A stretch of 64,000 nucleotides of DNA from Cenarchaeum symbiosum A. GTDB taxonomy: Archaea > Thermoproteota > Nitrososphaeria > Nitrososphaerales > Nitrosopumilaceae. Position numbers and translations under genes: made by a program. Shown here piece by piece: positions 53,201 to 59,712 of this stretch; within the stretch, counting starts at the first letter, position 1; each line of letters starts with the position of its first letter. A model generated the notes under the pieces. The model saw nothing but the letters and a program-made list of their open reading frames with translations, made no database searches and was not told the DNA's origin. The stretch is taken from assembly GCA_000200715.1 (NCBI GenBank), contig DP000238.1, positions 956,593 through 1,020,592 of the forward strand. The letters run 5' to 3'.

Positions 53201-54728
53201 TCCGGAAATGCACATGATCACGGAAGTGGACAGCCCCACATTCACCGACCCCGGCAGGGCGCACCGTGCAGGGGATCCCATCCCGATCATGGGCGGAGAT
53301 GATCCCTCGGTCTCCGATGTAGGCATGCGGATGCATGTCATGGTTCCGGAAATGCACATGATCACGGAAGTGGACAGCCCCACATTCACCGACCCCGGCA
53401 GGGCGCACCGTGTCGGGGATCCCATCCCGATCATGGGCGGAGATGATCCCTCGGTCTCCGATGTAGGCATGCGGATGCATGTCATGGTTCCGGAAATGCA
53501 CATGATCACGGAAGTGGACAGCCCCACATTCACCGACCCCGGCAGGGCGCACCGTGCAGGGGATCCCATCCCGATCATGGGCGGAGATGATCCCTCGGTC
53601 TCCGATGTAGGCATGCGGATGCATGTCATGGTTCCGGAAATGCACATGATCACGGAAGTGGACAGCCCCACATTCACCGACCCCGGCAGGGCGCACCGTG
53701 TCGGGGATCCCATCCCAATCATGGGCTTCGACAATCCCGCGGTCTCTGACTTCCCCGAGATGCCCCGCAGGATGGCCTTCCTGGGTGTTGTAGACAGCCC
53801 GTCGCCTGAAGATAGAACCATGCTGGGCTTCTTTGTGGACGTATCAGATACTCCGAAGGTTGAAGACCGCGAAGGGGACGTAATCAGGAACGGCAGCACG
53901 CCCGTGGTAAACGACACCGCGGAGGCGTCACACACGCTGGGCCCTGCCGACGTTGCCCCGCCGCCGGTGCCGCCCCGCGGAGGCGGCGGCGGTGGAGGTG
54001 GCGGAGCCTCAGACAGGGGCCCCGGCCTGCCAAGGGGCAACAGCCTCGGATATGACCTCATATTCGAGTTCCGCTCCAACGGGAGGGACGTGCTGGAGAA
54101 GCCGTCAACCATACGCCTCCAGCCCGACGCGCCGCTGACCATAATTCCGATACTGACGCCCGCGGGCACCCTGGACGTCTACGACATGGAGGTCATAATG
54201 AAAGATGGCGACGAGCTGGCCGCCAGCGTCTACTACAACAGGCTGGGCATATTCCACGGCAGGGATTGCGGCGGCGAGGTCGTGCAGACCAGCAGGATTC
54301 ACACGTGCGACGAGGAATCCCTGGTATCCGGCGGCGTCACCTATAGGGCAAGCGGAGTCACCCTCGACAGCATCACCATTCCCCTCGAGGGCACCTACAC
54401 TGGAAAGCTCGGCATACTGTTGCGCGACGGCCAGGGCCTGATCTTTGCGCTGCCCGAGATCGACGTGTACACATTGAGAATAGAGGGGCCGTCAGCTGCA
54501 CCCCCGCCCGCGGCGCCCGCCCCAAGTATACAGCCAGAGATGGATCCGGAGCCCGCCAGGGAGCCGGAACCTGCAGAGCCCCGGGCGGATTCCCCCACGG
54601 AGCCCGAGCCCGAACCTGCAGAGCCCCGGGCGGATTCCCCCATGGACCCAGAGCCCGAGTTTGTGCCCCGGGAGAGGAACGTATTTGAGATAATAGGCGA
54701 CTTTCTGAGGAATATTTTCGGGTTCTAG
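44268..54728 (+). CDS. Giant secreted repeat protein 2 (about 3,486 aa)
   Basis: One frame of 10.5 kb. The signal peptide is MRVGTAACLALLAALLPAAA with a likely cut after AHA near residue 22. Three Ig-like domains (near residues 25, 665 and 1105; core ITFDATIDAGSIDPSKVHIR) each precede a block of beta-propeller blades of the FSxDGxxMFVxG type. Cys motifs (CAQEQALYRGTC, CDSETQFVENGVC) close two of the blocks. Residues about 1760-3225 are DxPxVxD repeats, including arrays of 144-nt units. A poly-Gly hinge, a domain with two cysteines, a Pro/Glu linker and the amphipathic end FEIIGDFLRNIFGF follow, as in giant protein 1. It probably forms a long surface or adhesive fibre. The start is at the signal peptide; the frame is open to 44097. 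Confidence 0.9.
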   Translation: MRVGTAACLALLAALLPAAAHAEPVIFSAVLDGNTGSLVITFDATIDAGSIDPSKVHIRDGGLAKGGITLTADSLVPSGNSGTVTFVLDEAALSTVSGYAGPTLHFENGSFRDTDGGLLGPLKLPELARPATSAADLDAQAGGFDFTRDGQPLGMEFSPDGSLLFIVGGITDSVYRYVLGTPYDVTTAGSVSFAPLPAVARIDATGGRIDAPHGLAFSSNGTMMFVLSQDRDTVFRFDMDTPFNPIPITPSAERFVLTGPDLRAADVQPSDVHFTRDGMMMLVPDSTGELVRSYSMPSPYDISNAEPAGEFSVEGPEDVIGDVSLSPDGRRAFVVGGDTDRVHRYDLAEPYNVSTAVRVDSLYVGGEETSPTSLEFSADGIRMYVIGTTSDRVSQYDLEAPFDVTLPAQADTLYLGDGDGINTGLAFTGTGLRIVVTGSERERLYVYEMDEPYDVATGERTGSADISEQATAATGVAFSGDGLKLFVIGQVTDGVHEYSLSNRYNIFGRTYEGLHPISEEGRPQSLDFSEDGMLMFISGLDTEQVHRYSLGEPFDPGSAEGAVESFSVADRAGFPTGVTFSPGGTDMYVSSRVSDHIHRYELAEPYVLAGATHAGAFNVGQYERGLFEVLMDPDGSGITIVGNLADTMFKYPLDVRGLPVIADPPEIASAAFDPQTNRLGIAFDVEVDAASVIPPRISIGDGADRGISFVGAEAVQGTSPKDVEMELSGSAGTTVSGYVDPTLHFGPYAVGTGAGAFPEPYRFAEGMMISSTSWGGADPEGLAFSADGSSLFVISADRSLYRHALGTPFDASSAGDTTITKLLDQDSVPAGLAFSADGFRMFIADDGADMVHRYELDVEYEIPLQLEIDGSIEVADGDTGGVAFSSDGRRMFIISDGSILGYILDEPYGAISAGAPSTFTPGDTVTDVSDVSFSFDGTRMFISDEGASAIHRYDLSIQYDTASAQYAGSIGTGAGSAAAALTPDGSGMAVAQGGSVVQYSLFTGMLDVCAQEQALYRGTCVDASAIFAEDRPGTAEPLSLAPMISTGDAPGLAEPALTRVIMMNIIEAFDAPGIIEPGRFSFPRPAIDVPGIADVSLSVPDVPGPVILSAVMDESGIVEILFDSAIDVDSIDKSGISIRDGSVNIDDRPLVGSLLSGSNTNVLRFELAKDYVDRVLGYWNPTLYFAPSTMFSTRGGAFPVPYSLPIVTSRVTLNTTEEAELTDGLAFTENGLGAFILGRNTASVYKYDLLTPFEMTGARYSGAMLNMSGQDNTPVGLAFSANGTIMYMLGSNTTTIHRYDLGTAFGIDTVNYTGGEYVGDRVPVPREMVFSEDGLRMFLLTETADFGGDSIHQYTLSSPYQVAGAVHDGSLGGTLRDGNPSGVSVISGLLAFEPGGRVMYVSGFFNIQILRMPLGTAYDVTTAANGTQYLEGALISQGHGALVFTEERPRAFFATEQGTIEQLILSSPYSRLDDAFELDLLEGGGGSGLAFSEDGTRLFTGSAQTSLIRGFNVGLPFEIREAELDRGLDFVLSGGSAEFRDIKFSADGKTMFVLVNEGFSGGRIDWYDLPGEYDTSTPELAGSYVVKNVTGQPVVTSVRGIEFSADGMLLVAGAAFEEIYVYELGEPYLIQEMNASRRGDVSASPDGAFDQGGIEFSADGERMFTGGRSAGFGDRDAYVNQFNLTGPYTFDLDRPVGRYNTETRANPVALEFNDNGFDMYIAGGSSAYQYNLNIFRLQLCDSETQFVENGVCNNLFSSNATDAPVVSDGTGMPKIGNGTDVPVVADMVEVDASLGARDMPEAADGASAKGPLAIAVGDVMELGDDAMVPAADGMVYRIMGADGPAVGDEGEPDLERAPIMIMGTDGPAVADNENVVRIQGGPSLIAVSDVMELGDDAAVPAAVPPATGTVHMIGGDDGPAVGDAGLPVLERVPIMIMGSDDPAVDDDEMVMHNPGGPRMVAVSDVMELGDDAAVPAPVGMIYRISGADDPAVGDTGEPDLERAPMMIMGSDDPAVDDDETVMRNPGGPRMIAVSDVMELGDDAAVPAPVGMIYRIMGADDPAVGDTGEPDLDRAPMMIMGFDGPAVVDDERIMHNLGGPRMIGVSDVMELGDDAAVPAPVGMIYRIMGADDPAVGDTGEPDLDRAPMMIMGFDGPAVVDDERIMHNLGGPRMIGVSDVMELGDDAAVPAPAGMIYKIMGGDDPAVGDTGEPDLDRAPMMIMGFDGPAVVDGEMLIHNLGGPRMIAVGDVMELGDDAAVPAPVGMIYRIMGADDPAVGDTGEPDLDRAPMMIMGFDGPVVVDDERIMHNPGGPRMVAVGDVMELVDDAAVPAPTGMNYEIMGADDPTVGDDEMVMRNPGGPRMVAVSDVMELVDDAAVPAPTGMNYEIMGADGPTVGDDEMVMRNPGGPRMVAVSDVMELVDDAAVPAPTGMNYEIMGADDPTVGDDEMVMRNPGGPRMVAVGDVMELVDDAAVPAPTGMNYEIMGADDPTVGDDEMVMRNPGGPRMVAVGDVMELVDDAAVPAPTGMNYEIMGADDPTVGDDEMVMRNPGGPRMVAVSDVMELVDDAAVPAPTGMNYEIMGADDPTVGDDEMVMRNPGGPRMVAVGDVMELVDDAAVPAPTGMNYEIMGADDPTVDDEGVPVRDAVTFMINRTDAFTFEETGDAPIDRAPLTIMVAEGPTVRERIDEDHTPGGPRMVAVSDVMELGDDAAVPAPTGMNYEIMGADGPTVGDDEMVMRNPGGPRMVAVGDVMELVDDAAVPAPTGMNYEIMGADGPTVGDDEMVMRNPGGPRMVAVSDVMELVDDAAVPAPTGMNYEIMGADGPTVGDDEMVMRNPGGPRMVAVSDVMELVDDAAVPAPTGMNYEIMGADGPAVDDEGVPVRDAVTFMINRTDAFTFEETGDVPIDRAPLTIMVAEGPTVRERIDEDHTPGGPRMVAVSDVMELGDDAAVPAPTGMIYRIPGGDDPTVSDVGMRMHVMVPEMHMITEVDSPTFTDPGRAHRAGDPIPIMGGDDPSVSDVGMRMHVMVPEMHMITEVDSPTFTDPGRAHRVGDPIPIMGGDDPSVSDVGMRMHVMVPEMHMITEVDSPTFTDPGRAHRAGDPIPIMGGDDPSVSDVGMRMHVMVPEMHMITEVDSPTFTDPGRAHRVGDPIPIMGFDNPAVSDFPEMPRRMAFLGVVDSPSPEDRTMLGFFVDVSDTPKVEDREGDVIRNGSTPVVNDTAEASHTLGPADVAPPPVPPRGGGGGGGGGASDRGPGLPRGNSLGYDLIFEFRSNGRDVLEKPSTIRLQPDAPLTIIPILTPAGTLDVYDMEVIMKDGDELAASVYYNRLGIFHGRDCGGEVVQTSRIHTCDEESLVSGGVTYRASGVTLDSITIPLEGTYTGKLGILLRDGQGLIFALPEIDVYTLRIEGPSAAPPPAAPAPSIQPEMDPEPAREPEPAEPRADSPTEPEPEPAEPRADSPMDPEPEFVPRERNVFEIIGDFLRNIFGF
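49910..51194 (+). repeat. Array of 71-residue (213-nt) repeats in giant protein 2
   Basis: Units such as GGPRMIGVSDVMELGDDAAV, then PAPVGMIYRIMGADDPAVGD and a third 24-residue part with RAPMMIMGFDGPAV, recur about every 213 nt. The DNA of adjacent units is very similar. The unit looks like three 23-24-residue sub-repeats. Confidence 0.85.
51195..52170 (+). repeat. Array of 144-nt repeats, first block (7 units)
   Basis: Seven tandem 48-residue units starting GGPRMVAVSDVMELVDDAAV and containing GMNYEIMGADDPTVGD. Units start near 51195, 51339, 51483, 51627, 51771, 51915 and 52059. They differ at only a few bases, for example the SD/GD and ADD/ADG codons. The last unit diverges into DDEGVPVRDAVTF. 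Confidence 0.9.
52341..52880 (+). repeat. Array of 144-nt repeats, second block (4 units)
   Basis: Four more copies of the same 48-residue unit (starts near 52341, 52485, 52629 and 52773), separated from the first block by a spacer encoding DDEGVPVRDAVTFMINRTDA and onward. The same spacer follows this block again at about 52875. Confidence 0.9.
53148..53723 (+). repeat. Array of a different 144-nt repeat (4 units)
   Basis: Four tandem units GGDDPSVSDVGMRMHVMVPE, then MHMITEVDSPTFTDPGRAHR and the end GDPIPIM (48 residues). Starts are near 53148, 53292, 53436 and 53580. Units alternate Ala/Val at one codon (HRAG, HRVG, HRAG, HRVG), which points to duplication of a two-unit block. Confidence 0.9.
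53980..54725 (+). other. C-terminal module of giant protein 2
   Basis: Poly-Gly hinge, NSLGYDLIFEF start, LDVYDMEVIMKDGDELAASV, YYNRLGIFHGRDCGGE and a second Cys in IHTCDE, then SITIPLEGTYTG, a Pro/Glu linker with a repeated PEPAEPRADSP unit, and the terminal amphipathic helix. It corresponds segment by segment to the end of giant protein 1. Confidence 0.85.
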
Positions 54729-54731
54729 TAC

Positions 54732-55391
54732 CTATTCGGCTACAAGCTTTTTGATGCTCGACTCGAGGCCCGGGTTCTGGCCAAACGAGACGTCCCGCAG
54801 GATTCCCTTTCTATCGACTAGTATCGAGGACGGGGTGCCCCGCAGGGAATATTCCTCAAACGTGCCCGCCGAGTACAGCTTGGACCGGGCATAGTCCCGG
54901 ACCCTCTCGATGATCTCCTGCTTGAACTGCTCGGGCCTTGAATCAAAGTCCGGTATCTGCGGGTATATCATGGCCATCATCTTGTCGTGGTCCATCTCGC
55001 CTCCCGTGCTGTCAAGAGAGTCCATTGCAAGGGGAAACGGTATCTTGAAGGTAAGCTTGTTCCCGTCTAGATGGCCCATCCCGCCCAGCGACTGGAGCGT
55101 ATCGCCGACCACCTCGCCGGTCTCGGCGAGCATCCGGAGGTTCTCCAGCGTGTTCTTGTCAAAGTCCTCAAACGCGGTGGCCAGGCCGAGCACCCGGAAC
55201 CCGTCGTCTTGGTACTCGTTGTACAATTTGATCGCCTCGGGCATCGCATAGATAAAGCACCCCGGGCAGTTGACCTGGAATACCTCCACTAGCACCACAT
55301 GGTCCTTTTCCTGGTCTATATTGGTGGGCAGCCCCTGGACCCATTCGGAGATCCTCAGGTTGGGCGCCGTCTCCCCCACAGTTGCTGGCAT
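54732..55391 (-). CDS. Thioredoxin-fold redoxin, TlpA/AhpC-TSA type
   Basis: 219 residues starting MPATVGETAPNLRISEWVQG. The active site is VFQVNCPGCFIYAMPEA (CPGC), in the place of the CxxC of TlpA-like thioredoxins; the cis-Pro region is LRGTPSSILVDRKG. A long insert lies between them. It likely acts as a thiol-disulfide reductase or peroxide-related protein; no signal peptide is seen, so it should be cytoplasmic. Start 55391 is set by the A/T box at 55414-55421. It is convergent with giant gene 2, with 3 bp between the stops. Confidence 0.8.
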   Translation of the reverse strand: MPATVGETAPNLRISEWVQGLPTNIDQEKDHVVLVEVFQVNCPGCFIYAMPEAIKLYNEYQDDGFRVLGLATAFEDFDKNTLENLRMLAETGEVVGDTLQSLGGMGHLDGNKLTFKIPFPLAMDSLDSTGGEMDHDKMMAMIYPQIPDFDSRPEQFKQEIIERVRDYARSKLYSAGTFEEYSLRGTPSSILVDRKGILRDVSFGQNPGLESSIKKLVAE

Positions 55392-55413
55392 GGCGCAAAT
55401 GGGCCGCGCATCT

Positions 55414-55421
55414 GTTAAAAA
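55414..55421 (-). promoter_or_regulatory. TATA box of the redoxin gene
   Basis: CTTTTTAACAG on the minus strand, centred 27 bp upstream of the ATG at 55391. It rules out the longer frame from 55448. Confidence 0.6.
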
Positions 55422-55521
55422 GATAACTGGAATCGCAAAGCCCGCCAAGCCGGCGCGCGGATTCCGTCCCGCCGCCCCGGCCTCAAATTACGCTAATATA
55501 CCGGGTATCCGCGGGTGATCC

Positions 55522-56019
55522 GTGGACAAGAACAACCCCGTTACAGACGAGAGGCTCAGGATCTTTGCAGACATGGAATCAAGGTACGAGAGCGCCGACG
55601 CAGGCTACTTTGTGGGCCTGCTCTCCTCTGACGACTATGTAGTCAGGACCCGCGCCACGTGCGTGCTAGTAGACCTCGGCGGAGAGGACAAGGTCCACCA
55701 CATAGCCGGCGTGCTCAAAAACGACCCAAACGAGCTGGTCCGGCACGAGGCGGCATTCTCGCTGGGCCAGATGGGCCATGCCAGCTGCGTGCCCCACCTG
55801 GAGGACGCGACACTCAACGACCCGAGCATGTTTGTGCGGCACGAGGCGGCAATTGCCCTCGGCGTAGTAGGGAACAAAGACGCCCGCACTGCGCTCACAA
55901 AGGCGCTCGACGACCCGGAAGAGCCCGTGGTGGAATCTGCAGTAGTCGCCCTCTCAAATATCGACTTTATGGAAAAGATAAGCAAGAATGAAAAGTTCGC
56001 CAAGCTCACCGGCGGCTAG
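55522..56019 (+). CDS. HEAT-repeat protein with two His-Glu pairs, deoxyhypusine hydroxylase-like
   Basis: 165 residues, all helical HEAT/PBS-lyase-type repeats. Two repeats carry His-Glu pairs: ELVRHEAAFSLGQMG (His75-Glu76) and FVRHEAAIALGVVG (His107-Glu108), 32 residues apart. Deoxyhypusine hydroxylase has four such pairs in two halves, with near-identical context (RHE-A--LG), to hold two irons. This protein has one half. It could dimerise into a di-iron enzyme or be a simple scaffold. The GTG start has an A/T box (55492-55499) about 27 bp upstream. It is convergent with rad50, overlapping by 4 bp. Confidence 0.75.
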   Translation: MDKNNPVTDERLRIFADMESRYESADAGYFVGLLSSDDYVVRTRATCVLVDLGGEDKVHHIAGVLKNDPNELVRHEAAFSLGQMGHASCVPHLEDATLNDPSMFVRHEAAIALGVVGNKDARTALTKALDDPEEPVVESAVVALSNIDFMEKISKNEKFAKLTGG

Positions 56020-58469
56020 TCCTCTACAGATATCTCTGATGTGCCGGACGGCTTTGAAATTTTGAACGTATGATCCGCAGAGTTCCCCAGATCCCCCTTG
56101 TGCGATACCAGTATCACCTGCTTGGATTCCATGCTCTTGAGGACAGAGACCACCTTTGTTATCTGCGCCTCCGAGAAGCCGTCCGTGGGCTCGTCCAGTA
56201 TGAGCAGCCCGGACTCCAGCGATGACGTCTCCCTCCGCATGAGCGAGTTGAGTGCGAGCCTGTACGCCAGGCCTATGCTGGTCCTCTCCCCGCCGGACAG
56301 GTACTCGACCTCCTGCTCATACCCGTCCTGCTCCACAAGCGGCGCAAACTCCTCGTCTATCCTTGATTCCTTGCTGGGATCATCCACCAGTGAATGGTAA
56401 AACCCCTGGTATGCGGCCTCAAACTCGGCCCGGATGTTTATCATCATCCGTTTTTCTATCCTGTCAAGAGACGGGACATAGAATTTTTCCATCCACTCGC
56501 GGTAATCCGAGTACACCCGGTGCCGGTCCCTCCACTTTTTCGCATCTTCCAGCCGGGCCCTGCCCTCTGCCAGGCCGGCCTCCCCGTTCCTTAACGCCTC
56601 CCTGCTTGCTGCAATGCCGGCATTTCCCCCGCTTATCTCCCCGGAGATCCTGCCGCACTCTGCGGCACATCTATCCTTCTCTTCTTCCAGCCCCTCAAAG
56701 CGGCGCATCTCTTTCTCTGTCTCGCCAAGCTCCAGCTCTCGTGCGCCTATCGAGGCCTCCACATCTGTCCTCTCCCGGGTTCCATCCTGCAGGTCCCTCT
56801 CATATCCAGCCTTGGCCCTGCGCGCCTCATTGATCGCGCTCTGCGCCTTTTCATATTCGACAAGGGCCGCCCGGGCACGCTCAAGCGCCGATATGGGATC
56901 CCCGCCGCCCATCAGCTCGCGCACACGCGCATCAGTAGAGCCGGGCCCCAGCCTCGATGCCTCCCCTTCGAGCTCCCTTATCCTTGACTGTGTATCCGCC
57001 AGCCCCGACGACCGCCGCTCATATTCCATAATATCCCGGACAAGCCCCGCCAGCCTGTCTGTCTCGCCCGAGAGCCTCTTTGCCTCTGCCTCCCCCTCAG
57101 ATACCAGTGTTCCAAGCCTCTCCGATTCCCTGCCCATCTCCCCGAGGCGCCCGTCTATATCCGCGAGCCTGCCGCTGCGCTCCCCCTCCATCTTTCCCCG
57201 ATGCTCTTCTGTTATCTCGCTCTCGCAGTACGGGCAGGTGCCGACCATCGTCCTGAACCTCTCAAGATCCCCCTCCAGTTCCGCCCGGACCCTGCGGTCC
57301 CCCGCCATGGACTCCCGGAGCTTCCCCAGATGCGCCCTGTTGAGATCAAGCGCTGCAGCAACATCCGACTGCAAAGCGGCAAGATCCAGCCGCTCCTTCT
57401 CTGCCGCCGCGGCATCCCTCTGGCCGCCAAGGCGCGCCTCCGACTGCGCCACCTGCCCTGCCTGCTCGTCGCGCCGGGCCGCCAGGCCGCCAAGCTCCAT
57501 GCCCACCTTTCGGAGGCCCTCCAGAAGGCCATCCATCTCGCGTATGCCCATCTCGGTGGGCTTTTGCAGCGGGCCGTATCCGCGGATCTTTGCGTCGGCC
57601 GCATTCAATTCCGCCTGCTTTGCTGCAATCCTGGACACTATCAATTTTAGGCGCCCCCGCTCTGACGACAGGGAGGATTCCAATTCGCGCCTCCGGGCGC
57701 CAAGGCTCGCGCTGCGGTCCAGCCTCTCCTGTACAGACTTGAGGGCGGCCTCCGCCGATACAAGCCGGGCCTTGGCCCCGCCCAGTGCATCTTCTAGCCC
57801 GGCTATCCTGGACCGGGCGGCATCAGCTGCCGCGCCTGAATCGCGCACTGCCGCCTCATGCCTTGAGATATCCGCAAACCTGCCCTCGAGTCTTGCCATC
57901 TCAGTCCGGAGCCAGGACGCGGCCTGCCTTGCGTTCTCTGATGCCGTGCTGTACTCTTCAATTCCAAAGGCCCTCCGGACGGTCTCCAGCCTCCGGTCCC
58001 TGTCAGACAGCACATACTTCATCTCCTCCTGCGGGGTGAACACTGCATACCGGTATATCCTGCTCACCGCGCCTGCAGACTCCGGCTCGTTGAACCCCAG
58101 TATGCGCATCACCCGCTGCTTGAGCTCCGACGGGGAGAGCGACTCTGTCGCATCCCCCGTATCCAGATAGGACCTTTTTGGATCCTGCGACACCAGACCC
58201 TTCTTGTTTCTTTTGAGATAGCGCCCCACTTCATACGACCTGCCGCCGACAGAGAACTTGAGCCGGACGCCGCCTGATTCTGCCCTCTTTGCAAGCAGGG
58301 CCTCGGATTTTTGCGAGCCCAGCCCGAACAGGGCAAACTCTATCCCCATGAGTATCGACGACTTGCCCGCCCCTATCTCGCCAAAGAAGAGCGTGATCCC
58401 CGGCGGAAATGACACCTCCGCATCCCCGTAGCTGCGGATGTTCTCCAATCTTATGGATTCAAGAATCAT
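56016..58469 (-). CDS. rad50: DNA double-strand break repair ATPase Rad50
   Basis: 817 residues, slightly short for Rad50. Walker A GEIGAGKSSILMG is near residue 35, followed by a long coiled coil with the zinc hook GTCPYCES (CPYC, near residues 410-413) and a second coiled coil. The signature YLSGGERTSIGLAYRLALN and Walker B LLILDEPTDGFSEAQ are near the end. With Mre11 it tethers and processes DNA ends. It is the last gene of the nurA-herA-mre11-rad50 operon; its ATG overlaps the end of mre11 by 11 bp. Confidence 0.96.
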   Translation of the reverse strand: MILESIRLENIRSYGDAEVSFPPGITLFFGEIGAGKSSILMGIEFALFGLGSQKSEALLAKRAESGGVRLKFSVGGRSYEVGRYLKRNKKGLVSQDPKRSYLDTGDATESLSPSELKQRVMRILGFNEPESAGAVSRIYRYAVFTPQEEMKYVLSDRDRRLETVRRAFGIEEYSTASENARQAASWLRTEMARLEGRFADISRHEAAVRDSGAAADAARSRIAGLEDALGGAKARLVSAEAALKSVQERLDRSASLGARRRELESSLSSERGRLKLIVSRIAAKQAELNAADAKIRGYGPLQKPTEMGIREMDGLLEGLRKVGMELGGLAARRDEQAGQVAQSEARLGGQRDAAAAEKERLDLAALQSDVAAALDLNRAHLGKLRESMAGDRRVRAELEGDLERFRTMVGTCPYCESEITEEHRGKMEGERSGRLADIDGRLGEMGRESERLGTLVSEGEAEAKRLSGETDRLAGLVRDIMEYERRSSGLADTQSRIRELEGEASRLGPGSTDARVRELMGGGDPISALERARAALVEYEKAQSAINEARRAKAGYERDLQDGTRERTDVEASIGARELELGETEKEMRRFEGLEEEKDRCAAECGRISGEISGGNAGIAASREALRNGEAGLAEGRARLEDAKKWRDRHRVYSDYREWMEKFYVPSLDRIEKRMMINIRAEFEAAYQGFYHSLVDDPSKESRIDEEFAPLVEQDGYEQEVEYLSGGERTSIGLAYRLALNSLMRRETSSLESGLLILDEPTDGFSEAQITKVVSVLKSMESKQVILVSHKGDLGNSADHTFKISKPSGTSEISVED

Positions 58470-59712
58470 CGGCCTTGAGCCCCATCGTCTTGAGCGCCCC
58501 CTCGATCATGCGCCCCTGGTAGTCGGCCTTTTTCTCGTTGGCAAGCGGCGGCAGGCGCAGCGCCTCGAGCAGCCTGCAGGCAAGCTCCACCCCCTGCTCG
58601 CCCACCAGCCCGTCCCTCTTCAGCCTGACCTCCCCTATGTTCTCGGCAAACGTGTTCCGCTCCGTCTCCTCCCGGGTCCCCCCCGGCGCGTCTGTAATCC
58701 TGTACTCGCGGGACGTAAGCTGGTTCCGGCTGACTTTTACCGCAAGCGCCGCCCCCTTGACCATCGCATCCCTAACAGCGGGAATGTCCACATCCGCAGT
58801 CCTGCCCGACGAGAGCTCGCCTGTCACCTTGATTATCACCACCTTTCTCTCCGGGCTCACCCCCTTTGCCGCCTCCTTGAGCCCTGTATCGACTGATTCG
58901 GCATTCCTGTTGTGCGCGTCCACCTCGATGAGCTCGTACTCGGCGCCACGGACCTCGACAAACTCCACGGCAGGCCTGTCCCCGCCGGTATCAACTATGA
59001 CAAAGCCGCGCCTCGCCCCCCTTGCATTATCCTCCAGATCAACTGCCTGCCCCGCAAAGGGCGTCCCCGGGTACACTATCGGATGATCAGCATCCCCTAT
59101 CTTGATGAACTTGTGCAGGTGGCCCCCTGCGTAATAGTCAAACCCCCGCGGAAGCAGAGACGCGGGCATAAAGCCCTCGTTGTACCGCTCGTCGGTCTTG
59201 GCCTCGGTTATCCCCCCGTGGAATAAAAATATCTTGAAACCATCCCCCTGCGGTATATTCTCCCTGTCCAATCGCGCGTAATACTCCTCGTCCCGGCCGC
59301 TCTTGAGCCCCGAAAGGCCCGCAATCATTGCGCCCGTCTTGTCATCGGTGACCAGGCCGAGTCGTATCTTGCCATCGTCCGTAACCTCCGGCAGCTGCAC
59401 CCTCGTTATGTACCCGGTCTCTGCGAGCAGGTCTATTACCGAGTTGTATACTGGCGAAAAGTCGTGACTCCCGTACACTACATACACGGGTATGCCGGCC
59501 TCGTGCAGCCTCCGAAATCCTGCAAATGCAAACTTTTGCACGCGCATCTCCGGTATGTTAACGTGGAAGATGTCGCCCGGCATCAGCACAAAGTCCACCT
59601 TGCGCGATATGCACCCGTCTATTACCTTCTCGAATACCTCCCTCTCTATCCCTTGCAGTGCCGCGCCGTCCTGAAAGCCAAGGTGTATGTCCGATGCGTG
59701 CGCAAACCTCAT
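58459..59712 (-). CDS. mre11: DNA repair nuclease Mre11
   Basis: 417 residues. Metallophosphoesterase motifs are ASDIHLGFQ (motif I), LMPGDIFHV (motif II), [10 protein letters not shown] (motif III, GSHD in place of the usual GNHD), [10 protein letters not shown] (motif IV) and [10 protein letters not shown] (motif V). It cuts and resects DNA ends with Rad50. The gene overlaps herA by 4 bp and rad50 by 11 bp, so translation is likely coupled. Confidence 0.95.
   Translation of the reverse strand: MRFAHASDIHLGFQDGAALQGIEREVFEKVIDGCISRKVDFVLMPGDIFHVNIPEMRVQKFAFAGFRRLHEAGIPVYVVYGSHDFSPVYNSVIDLLAETGYITRVQLPEVTDDGKIRLGLVTDDKTGAMIAGLSGLKSGRDEEYYARLDRENIPQGDGFKIFLFHGGITEAKTDERYNEGFMPASLLPRGFDYYAGGHLHKFIKIGDADHPIVYPGTPFAGQAVDLEDNARGARRGFVIVDTGGDRPAVEFVEVRGAEYELIEVDAHNRNAESVDTGLKEAAKGVSPERKVVIIKVTGELSSGRTADVDIPAVRDAMVKGAALAVKVSRNQLTSREYRITDAPGGTREETERNTFAENIGEVRLKRDGLVGEQGVELACRLLEALRLPPLANEKKADYQGRMIEGALKTMGLKADDS

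Noticed and set aside
50967-53696. A 909-codon open frame antisense to giant gene 2
   Set aside because: It exists because the repeat units (144 and 213 nt) are multiples of three, so a stop-free frame in one unit stays open in all. Its protein is odd (His/Cys-rich), with no signal or domain, and lies inside a well-supported gene.
51195-53723. Possible CRISPR array
   Set aside because: The 144-nt units are directly adjacent with no variable spacers and are in frame with the protein.
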